DNA from: Silene latifolia
Lineage: Eukaryota > Streptophyta > Magnoliopsida > Caryophyllales > Caryophyllaceae
Assembly: GCF_048544455.1 (NCBI RefSeq)
Contig: NC_133538.1
Coordinates: 141,853,922 to 141,917,921, forward strand
DNA: 64,000 nt
Direction of reading: 5' to 3'
Shown here: one piece after another, positions 32,607 through 43,832 of the stretch
Numbering within the stretch: position 1 is the first letter of the stretch
Layout: each line of letters opens with the position of its first letter
The notes under the pieces: generated by a model
Seen by the model: the letters and a program-made list of their open reading frames with translations, nothing else
Database searches by the model: none
What the model was told of the DNA's origin: nothing
Position numbers and translations under genes: made by a program

Positions 32607-34368
32607 TGTGACCATTATTTGAGCATATTTAGTCCCCGAATTAGCCTTGTTCCCATGCTTTTTAGTGCATATTTGGGTCATTTATTTTCTTTAGTCCTTT
32701 GTTTTGCATATTCTTTGAGGTTTTGATCCCTTGGTAGGAAAGGAGTGCAAACCTTGCATTTTCATGGCAAAATGAAGCTAAATTGATTGAATTCAATGAC
32801 CAAGCATCAAAGAGAAGACAAGAATAGAAGGCCTTTGTACATATTGTAGTAGATGGGCAATGATGAGAAAAGATCCTTCCATCCCCGAGGAAATCCTCAA
32901 GGATTGTATGAAGAGAAAGGAAGAAGCTGATCTACAATCCGAGCGGATTGCCCACAATCCGCCCGTCCAAGAGAAGGATTCCGAGCGTCTTCCTCAGAAG
33001 GACGCTCGTCCAAAACCACCACAATCCGCCCGTCCACCCCACAAATCCTCTCATCCAAGAGACCCACAATCCGCTTGTCCCGTGCTCTGGACGCTCGGAT
33101 TGTGTGACAGCTATTTTGTTTTCTACTTGTTCTATGAAGGATGCGCATACCTCGGAAAAGTCTAGCAAAATGGAGACTCGCATATTATTCTGAGAAGAGC
33201 GACTCCTCAAGGACTTAATCGTCATTTAAGCCTTTAGTAAACCCTAATTTGTGTACCTAATCCCCACTATAAATACCCAATTAGTCTAATTAGATAATCA
33301 TGTTCTTCTTAGCAATCTCTAGTGTAGTTTATATCAATCTAATCTCTCTTTAAACTTGTAATAAACTTTTAATCAAGTCTTAATACAAATCTCATTTCCT
33401 TAATCTCTCTTTTGTTCATCTTTCATTTTGGGTAATTGAAGAGTATTTGGGTTATTATTGGGAGATTGAAAACCTTCCAATCAATCATCAAGTACTTCTA
33501 TTAATCTTTGCTTTATGATTGGAATCATTAGTAGGTATAATTCTCTTAATCTCTTTTTAATTATTGTTAATTATCTTCATTTATTCATCATGTTTTACTT
33601 TGTTGGTATGATTGACAACCTTGCTAGCATGTTCAACATGATAATGAGTGAGTAGTTTCCTTAGCTAGGGTTAATGGGTAATTAGGGGAAACCAACATGG
33701 GGGATGATTCATGCTTAAATTAATATTTATTCATAGTTTATTTGCTTGCTTGTTGTGATCTCAAATTATGCACATGCTATGTTTGATGAAATGCGAGCCT
33801 ATGAATCCTTGCATTTTTTACCCATCACCTATCTTTTCAATGAGACTTGTAAGACATAAACCAACTCGAGTCTTATTAGACCATGCATATAGTTGAGTAG
33901 GGAAGATTAAGTCGACTTGTAGGTGTTGTACAATCTAATCGATTCGGCTCTGGGACCTAAACTTTCCTAGGATTGTAAGATATAAACCAACTCGATCCAT
34001 CACAACAATAATTGCTTGCTTATAATTTGAGAATATGTTTGTATGATCAATTCCCATGAATCCCCTATGACCCCATGATACCCTAGCGCCTTTTATCAAT
34101 TGTTTACACCCCTTTTTAATCATCTTGCTTGTTTACTTTCATTGTTATTTAGTTTAGTGATTTTCTATTCAAACCTCAAATTGTGACACCCCTAGACACC
34201 GCTAGTTGCAATTGAAAATCTCATCTCAATTCCCGTCCCTTGGGATCCGACCTTTACTTGCCTCTTTACTAATTGTAGAGTTGTTTGTAAAGTTATAAAT
34301 ATTGTTTTGGTCTAGGTGCTCCTAACGACAAGTACCGAAAACTAAACCTCAAAGAGGAATACCGACCA
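32607..34368 (+). repeat. Element D 5' LTR (Athila type)
   Basis: TGTGACCATT...ACCGACCA, 1762 bp, clearly homologous to the A LTRs but more diverged from them than they are from each other. TATA box at 33268-33275; GC-rich short motifs (AATCCGAGCGGATT, GACGCTCGGATTG) at about 32935-33110. Confidence 0.85.
33268..33275 (+). promoter_or_regulatory. TATA box of element D 5' LTR
   Basis: TATAAATA in CCCCACTATAAATACCC, same context as in element A. Confidence 0.7.
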
Positions 34369-34373
34369 AAAAA

Positions 34374-34391
34374 TGGCGCCGTTGCCGGGGA
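34374..34391 (+). other. Primer binding site of element D (tRNA-Asp)
   Basis: TGGCGCCGTTGCCGGGGA, a perfect complement of the plant tRNA-Asp 3' end, five bases after the LTR. So D starts reverse transcription as an Athila although its RT is of Tat type. Confidence 0.85.
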
Positions 34392-34509
34392 CGTTGTTAA
34401 CTTGATTTAGATTTTCTTAGATTTTTATTAGTTGTGTCTTTATTTGCCTTGGGGAAGTAAAACTCCTCAAGGTTTGTTCTAATTATTTTCAAGTTGTTTG
34501 ATATTTTGC

Positions 34510-36809
34510 ATGTCTAGAAGATCACAATGTAACTTGTTACCCTTTGATCACGAAATTGAAAGGACTTTGACAAACAATAGAAGACTTGCTAGAATAACTT
34601 TGAGAGGTATTGGTGAGGTTGTAGATATTCAACCAAACGCTATTGAGTTCGTCAACCCTTTTGCAAGAGAAGGTGAGGAGAACCGAACACAAAATCCAAC
34701 ACAAAATCAACCCACAATGCCTAAATTTTCATCACATTCCATACCAACCGAGGAGAACCTACCCAATGGTACTCCCACACCACAACACTTAACCGGAAAT
34801 TTCATTGCCAAATCCCCATCTATCTAATTAGTCGAAAGAAGCCAATTCGGGGGGATGCCTAGTGAAGACCCTCACTCTCACATGGAGACTTTTTGTGACT
34901 ATTGTGATGCGATTTCTCAAACCGGTGTAACTCAAGACCAAATTCGATGGGTCTTATTTCCTTTTTCTCTAATTGGCACCGCAAAACAATGGTTGAAAGG
35001 CCTTGATAAGGCTACTCTCGGAATTGACTCTTGGAAGAAATTGGCTATACCTTTCTACAAAAAGTTCTACCCACCGGAAAAGACTAACATGCTAAGAGCT
35101 CAAATTATGGGCTTTAAGCAAAGGGATGAAGAATCCTTGTATGAAGCTTGGGAACGATTCAAAGGAATTTGTCGCTCATGTCCTCATCATGGAGTTAGCG
35201 AGTGGTTCTTGGTACAACAATTTTGGAATGGTCTTTATGAAGACTCAAGAAACATTCTCAACATGGGATCAAATGGTATGTTCATCGAAGTTGACGATAA
35301 TCAAACTTGGAACAAGATTGAGGAAATGGCGGTCCATAATTCACAATATAGTAGACCTCGCAAGGCTACCAGAGGAGGAAAGCATGAAGTGGACTCTATT
35401 ACTCAATTGGGTGCTCAACTTAGTGCTCACATTGATACCATGAATTTGAAGTTCGAAAAAGCTATGGCTAGACTTGAAGAAGCATCAAAATCACCAAAGC
35501 ATCATGTTAATGCCATGACGGCATCTTCATCAATCCCAAGTGGGATATGTGAGAATTGTGGAACTTTGGGACATGACCAAAGTGAATGTAGGGGAACAGA
35601 TGAACAAGTGAATGCTTTTCAAGCATACAAGAGTGGTACCCCTTATACAAATTATTACAATGAAAACACCAAATTCCAACCAAATATCTCATACAAAAGC
35701 CAAAATGTTCAAAACCCTCAACCAAGATACACCCCACCTCCCATGAGAAACCAAAATGAAAGACCCTTTTACAACCAAAACCAAGGTTACCAATACCAAA
35801 CTCCACACAATCAACAAAATAACCAAGGTTTTGATGTTCAAAAAGCGGTCCTCCAAATGGAAAAGAATCAGCAAGTGTTTTTCACTCAAATGCAAAAGGA
35901 TATTCAAGCAACGGAAATCACCATCAACAACATCATAGCCCACACCAAAATGTTGGAAACCCAATTGACTCAACTAGCATCTTCAAGCTCACAAAGACAA
36001 AAGGGGCAATTACCACCTCAAAGTAATCCCCTAAGACATGAAACGGTTAGTGCCATCCATTTGAGGAGTGGTACAAGGTATGAAGCACCAAAGAAGCAAG
36101 TTGAGGATAAAGTTGTGGAAGCTAGTGACAAAGAAGAAGTTGTGCAAAACTCCAAGGATGGAGAACCATCAAAAGAAGAAGTTTCAAAGAAAAGTGACGA
36201 CAAGGTCAAGGAGAAGGAACCCATTGTGATTAGACTTCCTTTTCCAAGTCGTCAAGCCAAGCCTAAATTTGATGACCAACTTGGAAAATTTATGGAAATT
36301 GTGAAGAATTTGGAAGTCTCGATTCCTTTCACGGAATTAATCAATCACGTGTCGGCCTCTGCAAAGTACATGAAAGATATCCTTACAAAAAAGAAGTCGA
36401 TCCGGAAGCTTGAAACTATCGCCTTCACTAAGGTGAGTAGTGCAATCCCTCAAGGGAGTTCACCTCCGAAACTTAAAGATCCGGGAAGCTTCTCAATACC
36501 GTGTACTATTGGCGACACAACGATCAACAAAGCCCTATGTGATCTAGGGGCTCGTGTGAGTGTTATGCCGTATTCGGTAAGTAAAAGGTTAGGGATGGGA
36601 GAGCTTAAATGTACCAATATCACACTCCAATGGCCGATAGATCGACGAAGACACCATTAGGAATATGGGAAGATGTTCCCGTAAGAGTTGGGAAATTTTT
36701 CATCCCGATGGACATTGTCATTGTTGACATGGAAGAAGACTCCAATATTCCAATCATTCTAGGTAGACCTTTCTTGCACACCGCGGGTGCGGTGATAGAT
36801 GTGAAGCAT
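34510..36809 (+). pseudogene. gag: Element D gag-protease, Athila type (two lesions)
   Basis: Start at MSRRSQ (34510). A TAA at 34825-34827 (CAA in A) is the only stop before 36660; the long frame 34855-36660 covers gag core (GTAKQWLKGLDKATLG near 34975), CCHC knuckle (CENCGTLGHDQSEC near 35550), a Gln/Asn-rich linker and a retropepsin-like domain (ALCDLGARVSVMPYSVSKRL near 36530-36590). One base missing near 36630 (CTCCAATGG against CTCCAAATGG in A) shifts the frame; the next frame continues to GRPFLHTAGAVIDVKHG and then crosses into Tat sequence. It makes capsid and protease if intact. Confidence 0.85.
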
Positions 36810-36813
36810 GGAG
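36810..36813. other. Athila/Tat recombination junction (microhomology GGAG)
   Basis: Left of this point D matches A (GATGTGAAGC.TGGAG; A then continues AGCTTACTC). Right of it D matches B (B reads CCAGGAGCACTTATGTGG at 14951-14968). The four bases GGAG are common to both parents. Confidence 0.85.
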
Positions 36814-39800
36814 CACTTATGTGGCACCTCACAAAATGGAAACAGATCAGGTAATCCTAGACCCTGAGTACCCTGACAGGTATGTTTTAGTAGGATCTGA
36901 CGCACCAGATAGTGTCAGGCCTGAATTGGTAAAGTTCCTTAAAAATAAATCATCCTGGTTTGCTTGGTCACATTTTGATATGACTGGAATTACCGCTGAT
37001 ATAATTACACATAAACTTAATGTTGACCCATCTTTTAAGCCTGTACAACAGAAAAGACGGAAATTTGCAGCTCAAAGAAATACCATTATTAACGAGGAAG
37101 TAGAAAAACTCTTGGATATGGGAATGATCAGGGAAGTAATATATCCTGAGTGGCTGAGTAACGTAGTTGTTGTGCAGAAAAAGAATGGAAAGTTGAGAGT
37201 CTGTGTAAACTACACTGACCTTAACAAAGTCTGTCCTAAAGATCCATTTCCCTTGCCACATATTGATGCCATGGTAGACGCCACATCAGGCCATGAGATG
37301 CTGACATTCATGGATGCTTCCAGCGAATTCAATCAAATAAAGATGCACCCAGCTGACCAGGAGAGTACTGCATTCATTACAAACTGAGGCATATACTGTT
37401 ACACTGTCATGCCTTTCGGCCTGAAGAATGCAGGGGCAACGTACCAGCGCCTGGTCAATATGATGTTTAAAGACCAAATAGGTGACATCATGGAAGTATA
37501 CATAGATGACATGGTGGTGAAATCCAAAAATACAGAAGATCAAGTGAAACATCTAGAAAGAGCATTCGGGATATTGGAAAAATATAACATAAAGCTAAAC
37601 CCTGCAAAATGCCACTTTGGAGTCTCTACAGGCAAATTCCTTAGATACATGGTCACAAAAAGGGGCATAGAAGCCAGCCCTGAACAGATAAAGGCTATCC
37701 CGGAGCTACAATCACCCAAGTCTGTCAAGGATATCCAGAAATTGACAGGCCGGGTGGCTGCTGCCCTGAATCATTTCATATCAAGATCCTCTGAGAGATG
37801 CAAAACATTCTATAACCTCCTCAGAAAGAACAAACAGTTCCAATGGACGGATGAACACGAGACAACTTTTCAGGATCTAAAGTCCTACCTATCATCTCCA
37901 CCCTTACTGGCTAAGCTAGAGAAGGGAGAGCCTTTGTCAGTATACCTATCTGTCACTGACACAGCAGTCAGCGCAGTCCTAGTGAAAGAAAAGGATGGTC
38001 AGCAACATCCAGTCTACTATGTAAGTAAAAGCCTGCTAGATGCTGAGTTGAGGTATGGACTGCTTGAAAAATATGTCTTAGCTTTAATTATGTCATGTAC
38101 TAAATTGCGACCTTATTTTGAAAGTCACCCCATTATAGTCAGGACCAATTTACCCATAAAATATGTCCTACGTAAGCCTGAACTTTCAGGCAGGATGGCG
38201 AAATGGTCAGTACAGATTAGCACATACGACATCTCCTTTGAACCCAGGGCAGCGATTGAATCGCAGGCCCTAGTAGACTTTGTGGCCGACTTTAGCCCTA
38301 ACCTGGAACCAGACCTGATAAAAGAGGTCAACCAACTAGAAAATAAAACTCCAGACCAAGAATGGACCCTATTCATAGATGAAGCATCCAACGCCAGGGG
38401 GACAGGGTTAGGATTAGTACTTAAATCACCACAGGGAGACGTGATAGCTCAGGCTATAAGCTGTGAGTTCAAAGCTACCGACAATGAAGTAGAATATGAA
38501 GCCCTGATAGAAGGCTTAAAGGTATGTTTAGACCTCGGTGTACAAGACCTAAAGGTAAAAACTGATTCACTCCTAATTGCTAATCAAATAAAGGGAATTT
38601 ATACGGCCAAGGATGCAAAAATGATTTCCTATTTGGAATATGTAAAAAACCTTACCGCTAAATTTCCTTTATTTGACATAGATCAAATATCAAGAGACCT
38701 GAACACCCAGGCTGATGCTCTGGCCAGCCTAGGTTCAAACTTTACCCCCACTATCTTTGACAAAATACCAATTGTGCATTTACTAGAGCCAGCCATCAGC
38801 AAACCTGAACAAGTCAATCCTGTCAATCAAGACAATAACTCTTGGACTAAACCCTATTAAGATTGGTTTCTCCGAGGAATACTACCTTAGGGCAGACATG
38901 AGGCAAGGGCTTTTAAAATTAGAGCTTCAACTTATGCTCTCATCAATAACACTCTGTTCAAGAGATCGCAGGCTGGACCCTACCTGAGATGCTTGGAGCC
39001 TGACGAAGCCAAACTAGTACTTCAAGAAATACACGATGGACACTGTGGCAACCACAAAGAAGGAAAGAGCCTGGCAAGCAAAGTTCTCAAGACATGCTAC
39101 TACTGGCCTACACTGAGGGCTGACTGCCTGGAATACTCGTCAAAATGCGAAGCCTGTCAAATTCATGCACTAATCATACATCATCCATCTGAACTCCTCC
39201 ATTCAATTTCTGCACCCTGGCCGTTAATAAAATGGGGCGTGGATATTGTGGGAAAACTGCCCGTAGCTCCAGGACAAAAAGTATTCATGTTGGCTATGAC
39301 TGATTACTTCTCCAAATGGATTGAGGCTGACTCTTTCAGGAAAGTAACTGAAAAAGAAGTAATATCCTTCATTAGAACGAACATCATTTGCAGGTATGGA
39401 GTCCCATTAGAAATAGTATGTGATATTGGAACTCAATTTGTGGGGAAAAGGACCCAAGCATTTTGCCAAGAATGGAATATCAACCTGGTAACATCAACCC
39501 CTGGATATCCAAAAGCCAATGGCGAGTCAAGCAATAAGGTAGTCATAAGCTGCCTAAAAAAGAAGCTAAAAAGAAGACGAGGCAGATGGGCTGAAGAACT
39601 TCCATTAGTACTATGGGCAGACAGGACAACTCCAAAAACTGCAACAGGTCAAACACCTTACTCTCTGGTGTATGGTTGTGAAGCTGTCATTCCTGCGAAA
39701 GTACGAGTAGCAACATCCAGATACAGCCTGAACAATGTTGAGGCGAATAGAGACCTAATGCAAGATAACTTAGTTCTAACTGAAGAGCTAAGAGACGCTG

Positions 39801-40071
39801 CCAAAATCAGGACGGCATCATATTAACAAGCAGTCGCCAGGACTTACAACAAAAACGTCAGGATCAGAGTCTTTAAAGAAGGAGACCTTATCCTACGCAA
39901 GGTATTTCCAAATAAGAAAGAAAAATCAGCAGGCAAACTGGCTCCCCCATGAGAAGGCCCTTACTTAATTGATTCAATTGTTGGATAAGGAGCATACAGG
40001 TTCCAAACGCTAGAAGGGGAAATGATCCCAAGATCCTGGAATGTAATTCATTTAAAATTATTCCATATGTA
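36814..40071 (+). pseudogene. pol: Element D RT, RNase H and integrase, Tat type (broken)
   Basis: RT opens METDQVILDPEYP near 36836; TGA at 37385-37387 (CGA in B); YIDDM near 37499-37513; RNase H near 38370; open 37409-38860. TAA 38858-38860, TAG near 38888 (shared with B). Integrase 38993-39826: HHCC zinc region near 39035-39165, first catalytic Asp in TDYFSKW near 39298, second motif reads CDIGTQF instead of CDNGTQF, and six bases around the Glu motif are missing (NGESS for NGQAESS), then TAA at 39824-39826. The C-terminal part to the TAA at 40069-40071 has further stops. Confidence 0.85.
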
Positions 40072-40076
40072 AAGAT

Positions 40077-40090
40077 CAGATCAGGCTACA
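40077..40090. repeat. Target-site duplication of the LINE, left copy (14 bp)
   Basis: CAGATCAGGCTACA, repeated at 40677-40690. Element B has a single GATCAGGCTACAATCAGGT at about 28241-28259. Confidence 0.9.
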
Positions 40091-40676
40091 ACAACAACAA
40101 CAACAACAACAACATCAGAGCCTTAATCCCAAAATGATTTGGGGTCGGCTGACATGAATCATCCTTTCGAACCGTCCATGGGTGAACGCACGCCTCAAAA
40201 TGCGAATAAAAAGGGAAGATGAAAAACAAAAAGGGAGAACGAAAATGTAATGGAAAGTCAAGGTGAACTTAGGGGTTTTAAAATCGAATTCCGTCTTTCT
40301 TTTATAAAAACTTAAAATTTAAATCGAGAGAAAAGATTAAAACGATTTTTAAAAACCGAAATAGAGTTAAGGATCCGGAATGAACCAGGTAAAATCTATA
40401 AGAAAGTGGTTGTTGAAAAAGTGTGAAGTAAAGGAGAGAAAAATAAATAAATTAATTTCTTTAAATTAAATAAATAAAAAAACACTAAATCTGTCAAAAA
40501 ACATCAAATACTAAAAATCCACATGTATCCTTTCCCTCCATTGTGCCCTCTCCGTCACCATACTCTCCTCAAGCCCCAGAACTCTCATATCGTGCTGTAT
40601 CACTCTCAACCATGTCTGTCTCGGTCTTCCTCTGCCTCTAGGGACCTTTTCTTTTCTCATCACTCATGCATTTCCC
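40091..40676 (-). mobile_element. 5'-truncated RTE-type LINE inserted in element D
   Basis: On the minus strand the insert ends with a (TTG)n tail preceded by a 3' UTR (GACCCCAAATCATTTTGGGA) typical of plant RTE elements. At its other end the minus strand encodes the RT C-terminus, PRGRGRPRQTW then QHDMRVLGLEE, at about 40552-40652, before the truncation point at 40676. A 14-bp duplication flanks it. Only about 0.6 kb of the 3' end was copied, as is usual for target-primed insertion. Confidence 0.85.
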
Positions 40677-40690
40677 CAGATCAGGCTACA

Positions 40691-41299
40691 ATCAGGTATA
40701 AATTCAATCACTACTCAACCTGACGTGCTACCTAATGAACTACATGTTTTACATGCCTTGTCTGTAATTTATATCTGTTCAACTAACCTACTTATTTACT
40801 TCTTGAATCCTGAACAATTATACATGAGAAATAGTTATATTCATAAATATTAAGGATTGAGGGCTACTCCACCATATATTTATGAAACAAAATTTTGCGC
40901 TTAATTATGCCTGACGAGTTGGTAACCCCCACCAGATACAGTAAATGTCAGGACCAATCAGGAATGAAATAATTGCCTGACCTGACTAGGTTTACTGCCA
41001 CGGATTACAACCGGCTGGACGCAGCAAGACAGGTGCAAGGGTGTTCTCTCCCAAACACTTAGTCTAAAATTCCCTCCTGACAGGCCGAATACCAAGCCCT
41101 CCAGCTAGGCAGGGGACATAAGCCCTCCTGACAGGCCGGTTTTCCCACCCCTTCAACCATTATAGCAAAAAACTATACTTGGTTGAATTACTCACGAATA
41201 ACAAGATAGAACAAAAATGATGTGCAGGTTATTCAAACAAAATGTTTGACAGGACCAACAGGATGAAACTCACAAATCCAAGTAAAGTTGAAAGCAAAA
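40691..41299 (+). other. Element D 3' non-coding region
   Basis: Matches B 28251-28880 closely, including the CCCTCC..AGGC pair near 41095-41140. No coding frame. Confidence 0.6.
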
Positions 41300-43054
41300 T
41301 CAGCCAAAAAATGATAGGGATAGTCTCCCTGACCCAAGACAGAAAAAGAAAATAAATATTGTTTGTCCAGGGACTTCCCCCTGGATGGGCCAAATACCAA
41401 CTGAAAAAACAAATTCCTGCTTCTCCTCAGAAACAGTACCACTACTTCCACCCTTGGCTGGACCAACATTAACATCCTGCTCACCTGGAGAGTCCACCTC
41501 TTGTTCATTTCCCATATTGTGCAGGTCAGGATACTTTGCAGCAGCAAAAGCCATCTCAGCTTCAGGGTTCCATTTTACCCTGGCCTCGACAGGCTCCGAT
41601 ATAGCAGCAACCCTTCCCTTAATATAGAAATAGAGGGAAGCATCATCTAAATTGAACTCCAGGTCATCCCTTTCCTGGGTGAGCTCCTAATTTCTGTCCA
41701 AAGCCTCCTGCAATAGCCGCTTGCTTGAATCTGCCTTAGCCTTAGCAGCATCCCTCTCAGCCTGCACCCTCACCAAGTTAGCAGCTTTAGCAGCCAGGTC
41801 AGCTCGTGCAAAATCCAGCTCAGACCTCAGCTTGTCATAATCTGACCTCATTAGATCAATCCTCGCCACCAAAGAAGTTGGTTGATAGGCGTTATGGAAA
41901 TAGGTGGCAGCACCCTGACCAAAAACAGCAAGAAAAGTATGAGTTATATACCCCAATAATAAAAACTACTCAAACAAAACACACATAAAAATTGTTCTAG
42001 CCTACCTCCCTTACAGCAGCCAAGGCACCTGCCAAGAGGCTGACTAAATGATCCACCGAGGCAACAACCTGAGTAGCAGTCTCAACAGGGTCAAGCGTGA
42101 GCATGACATCCGATCTAGAAGCACCGTATTCCTTGATCTTCACCCTAGCAGCCTCCATATTGTCCACCCTGGCTTTCACTTCCCTGACCGGGGCAGAAAT
42201 TTCAACATCTTCAATTTTCCTTTTTTGGGCTGCTGAACTTGTTTCAGCAGCGACAACAGGTACAACAGTGACCTTGGCAGCATCGGACTGTTCAGTCAAA
42301 TCAATAACAAGTTCACCATCCCCGCTTCCCTGGGAACCTTCCTCCTTGATCTTAGCCAGCCTGGCTGAAAGGTCAGCCATACCAAACCCGGCAAGGCGAG
42401 TAGATGACCTGGTGGCTACAACACGAAACACTATATTAGCAATATAAACCAAACATTATCAGGAAGCCAAAAATAAAAATAAAAGATAGAGTAAGACAGA
42501 CTTACTGCCTGAGGTAGTGGCACTAACACCCTCAGAAGGTTTGGCCGCCTTGGCAGCACCGTCGACCTTCAAACAGCGAGGAAGGTGACCAACCCCACAA
42601 CAGAGAGGCCAAGACCTTTCCAAAGGAGGAATAGCAAGGAAAGCAGAAATATTGGCAGTGGGATACTCAGTTTCAGTAACCCAATCATCAACTCACACAT
42701 GAGAGGTATGAATAATTATAAACTTCATTTTATTTTTCACTAACAAGTATAACATGCAGGGCAAAGAGAAAAATTAAAAGACTCACCAGCAACGCAAGCC
42801 TCATGATTTAAATACGCCAGGTCAGGACCCACAAAATTGGTCCTGACAAACATGTACCCAGCAGCCCAGCCTTTGTCATGGTTGCTGTCCAGGTTGTTCA
42901 AAAGAGGAGTAGTAGAAGCCCTGACCTTAAAACTTATACGGCCAGGACTATTGGTTTTAACGGCATAACAGGCATTCAAATCGTCAAGAGAAAGAGAAAT
43001 ATTGTGCTTTTTACAGAGATTCTCAATGGAACACACAACCTTCCACACCATAGG
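41300..43054 (-). pseudogene. Antisense ORF of element D, exons 4-2 and end of exon 1
   Basis: By comparison with B: exon 1 end 43054-42787 (donor GTGAGT), intron 1 42692-42786, exon 2 42691-42506, intron 2 42416-42505, exon 3 42415-42006, intron 3 41915-42005, exon 4 41914 to a stop at 41300-41302. The C-terminus is longer than in B because the B stop at 28963 is replaced. An in-frame TAG at 41687-41689 (GAG in B) interrupts exon 4; exon 3 is open across its length (42452-41997 is one frame). The start of exon 1 lies beyond element E at 61124-61574. Confidence 0.65.
43050..43054. repeat. Target-site duplication of element E, left copy (ATAGG)
   Basis: Matches 61124-61128. Element B reads CACCATAGGCATCAAAT without interruption near 30596-30612. 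Confidence 0.95.
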
Positions 43055-43751
43055 TGTTAGGCCCAAATTAGCCTGGTCTGACTGTAATTTAGCCTGATCC
43101 TGTTAGGCTGAATGAAGCAACCAAGGACCGGACAAATCCAACTACTATTTGGCAGACGAAGGGAACCACAAGCTACTAAACCCTAGAAGAAAAGCCTGAT
43201 GGTAAGTGCAGAATAGCCTGGCAGAATACTTAAGCAGGCTGGATCAAGTTGAAGAGCAACAAGACGGTTATATAAAGATAAATGCTCACATCCTATTCTC
43301 AAGGAAGACCAAGTCTATCTATAAGACTACATCATTCCCATGAATCAAGACGAGCAAAAGGAGAAAAGCTAAAGATTAGTTAGAGAAGAACGAGTCAACC
43401 AGATTAATAGGGAATGTGCCCTATTAATCAGGTAACAGCTCCGACAATTGAGAAGAACGTTGAGATTGAATACAACGTTAATATTTGTAGAACTATAAAT
43501 AGCATGATCTAGCATTTGTAAAGGGATTGATTATTCATTATTTATTTTATAATTTATCTCTCACTATTTCCTGAATATTCAATTGTATACACGAGTTTGT
43601 ACTCAGCTTATCAAAATAATACAAGTGATATTCTTTATACTTAGTCCTTCCTTGTTATTTACTCATAATATTATTCCAAACTTATAGAACTAGATACCCT
43701 GATTACTCTATAATCAAGCCGGATCCTTTCAGGGAAAATCCTGCTAAAACA
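43055..43751 (+). repeat. Element E 5' LTR
   Basis: TGTTAGGCCC...CTAAAACA. TATA box TATAAATA at 43494-43501. It contains the uninterrupted target of F (CTACTATTTGGCAGACG near 43139-43157). Confidence 0.9.
43494..43501 (+). promoter_or_regulatory. TATA box of element E 5' LTR
   Basis: AACTATAAATAGC; also in the 3' LTR near 60866. About 250 bp before the LTR end. Confidence 0.6.
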
Positions 43752-43753
43752 AT

Positions 43754-43771
43754 TGGCGCCCACCGTGGGGC
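43754..43771 (+). other. Primer binding site of element E
   Basis: TGGCGCCCACCGTGGGGC two bases after the LTR. Confidence 0.8.
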
Positions 43772-43832
43772 ATCTAGTTCATTAATAAAAAAATTCCTTT
43801 TTCCATTCTTCATTTAATATTCACATACAAAA

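Noticed and set aside
36609..36854. A stand-alone gene crossing the hybrid joint
   Set aside because: It is the shifted continuation of D's protease frame; its last residues come from Tat sequence read in the wrong frame.
40084..40111. (ACA)n as a simple microsatellite
   Set aside because: It is the tail of the LINE in reverse orientation, adjoining the target duplication.
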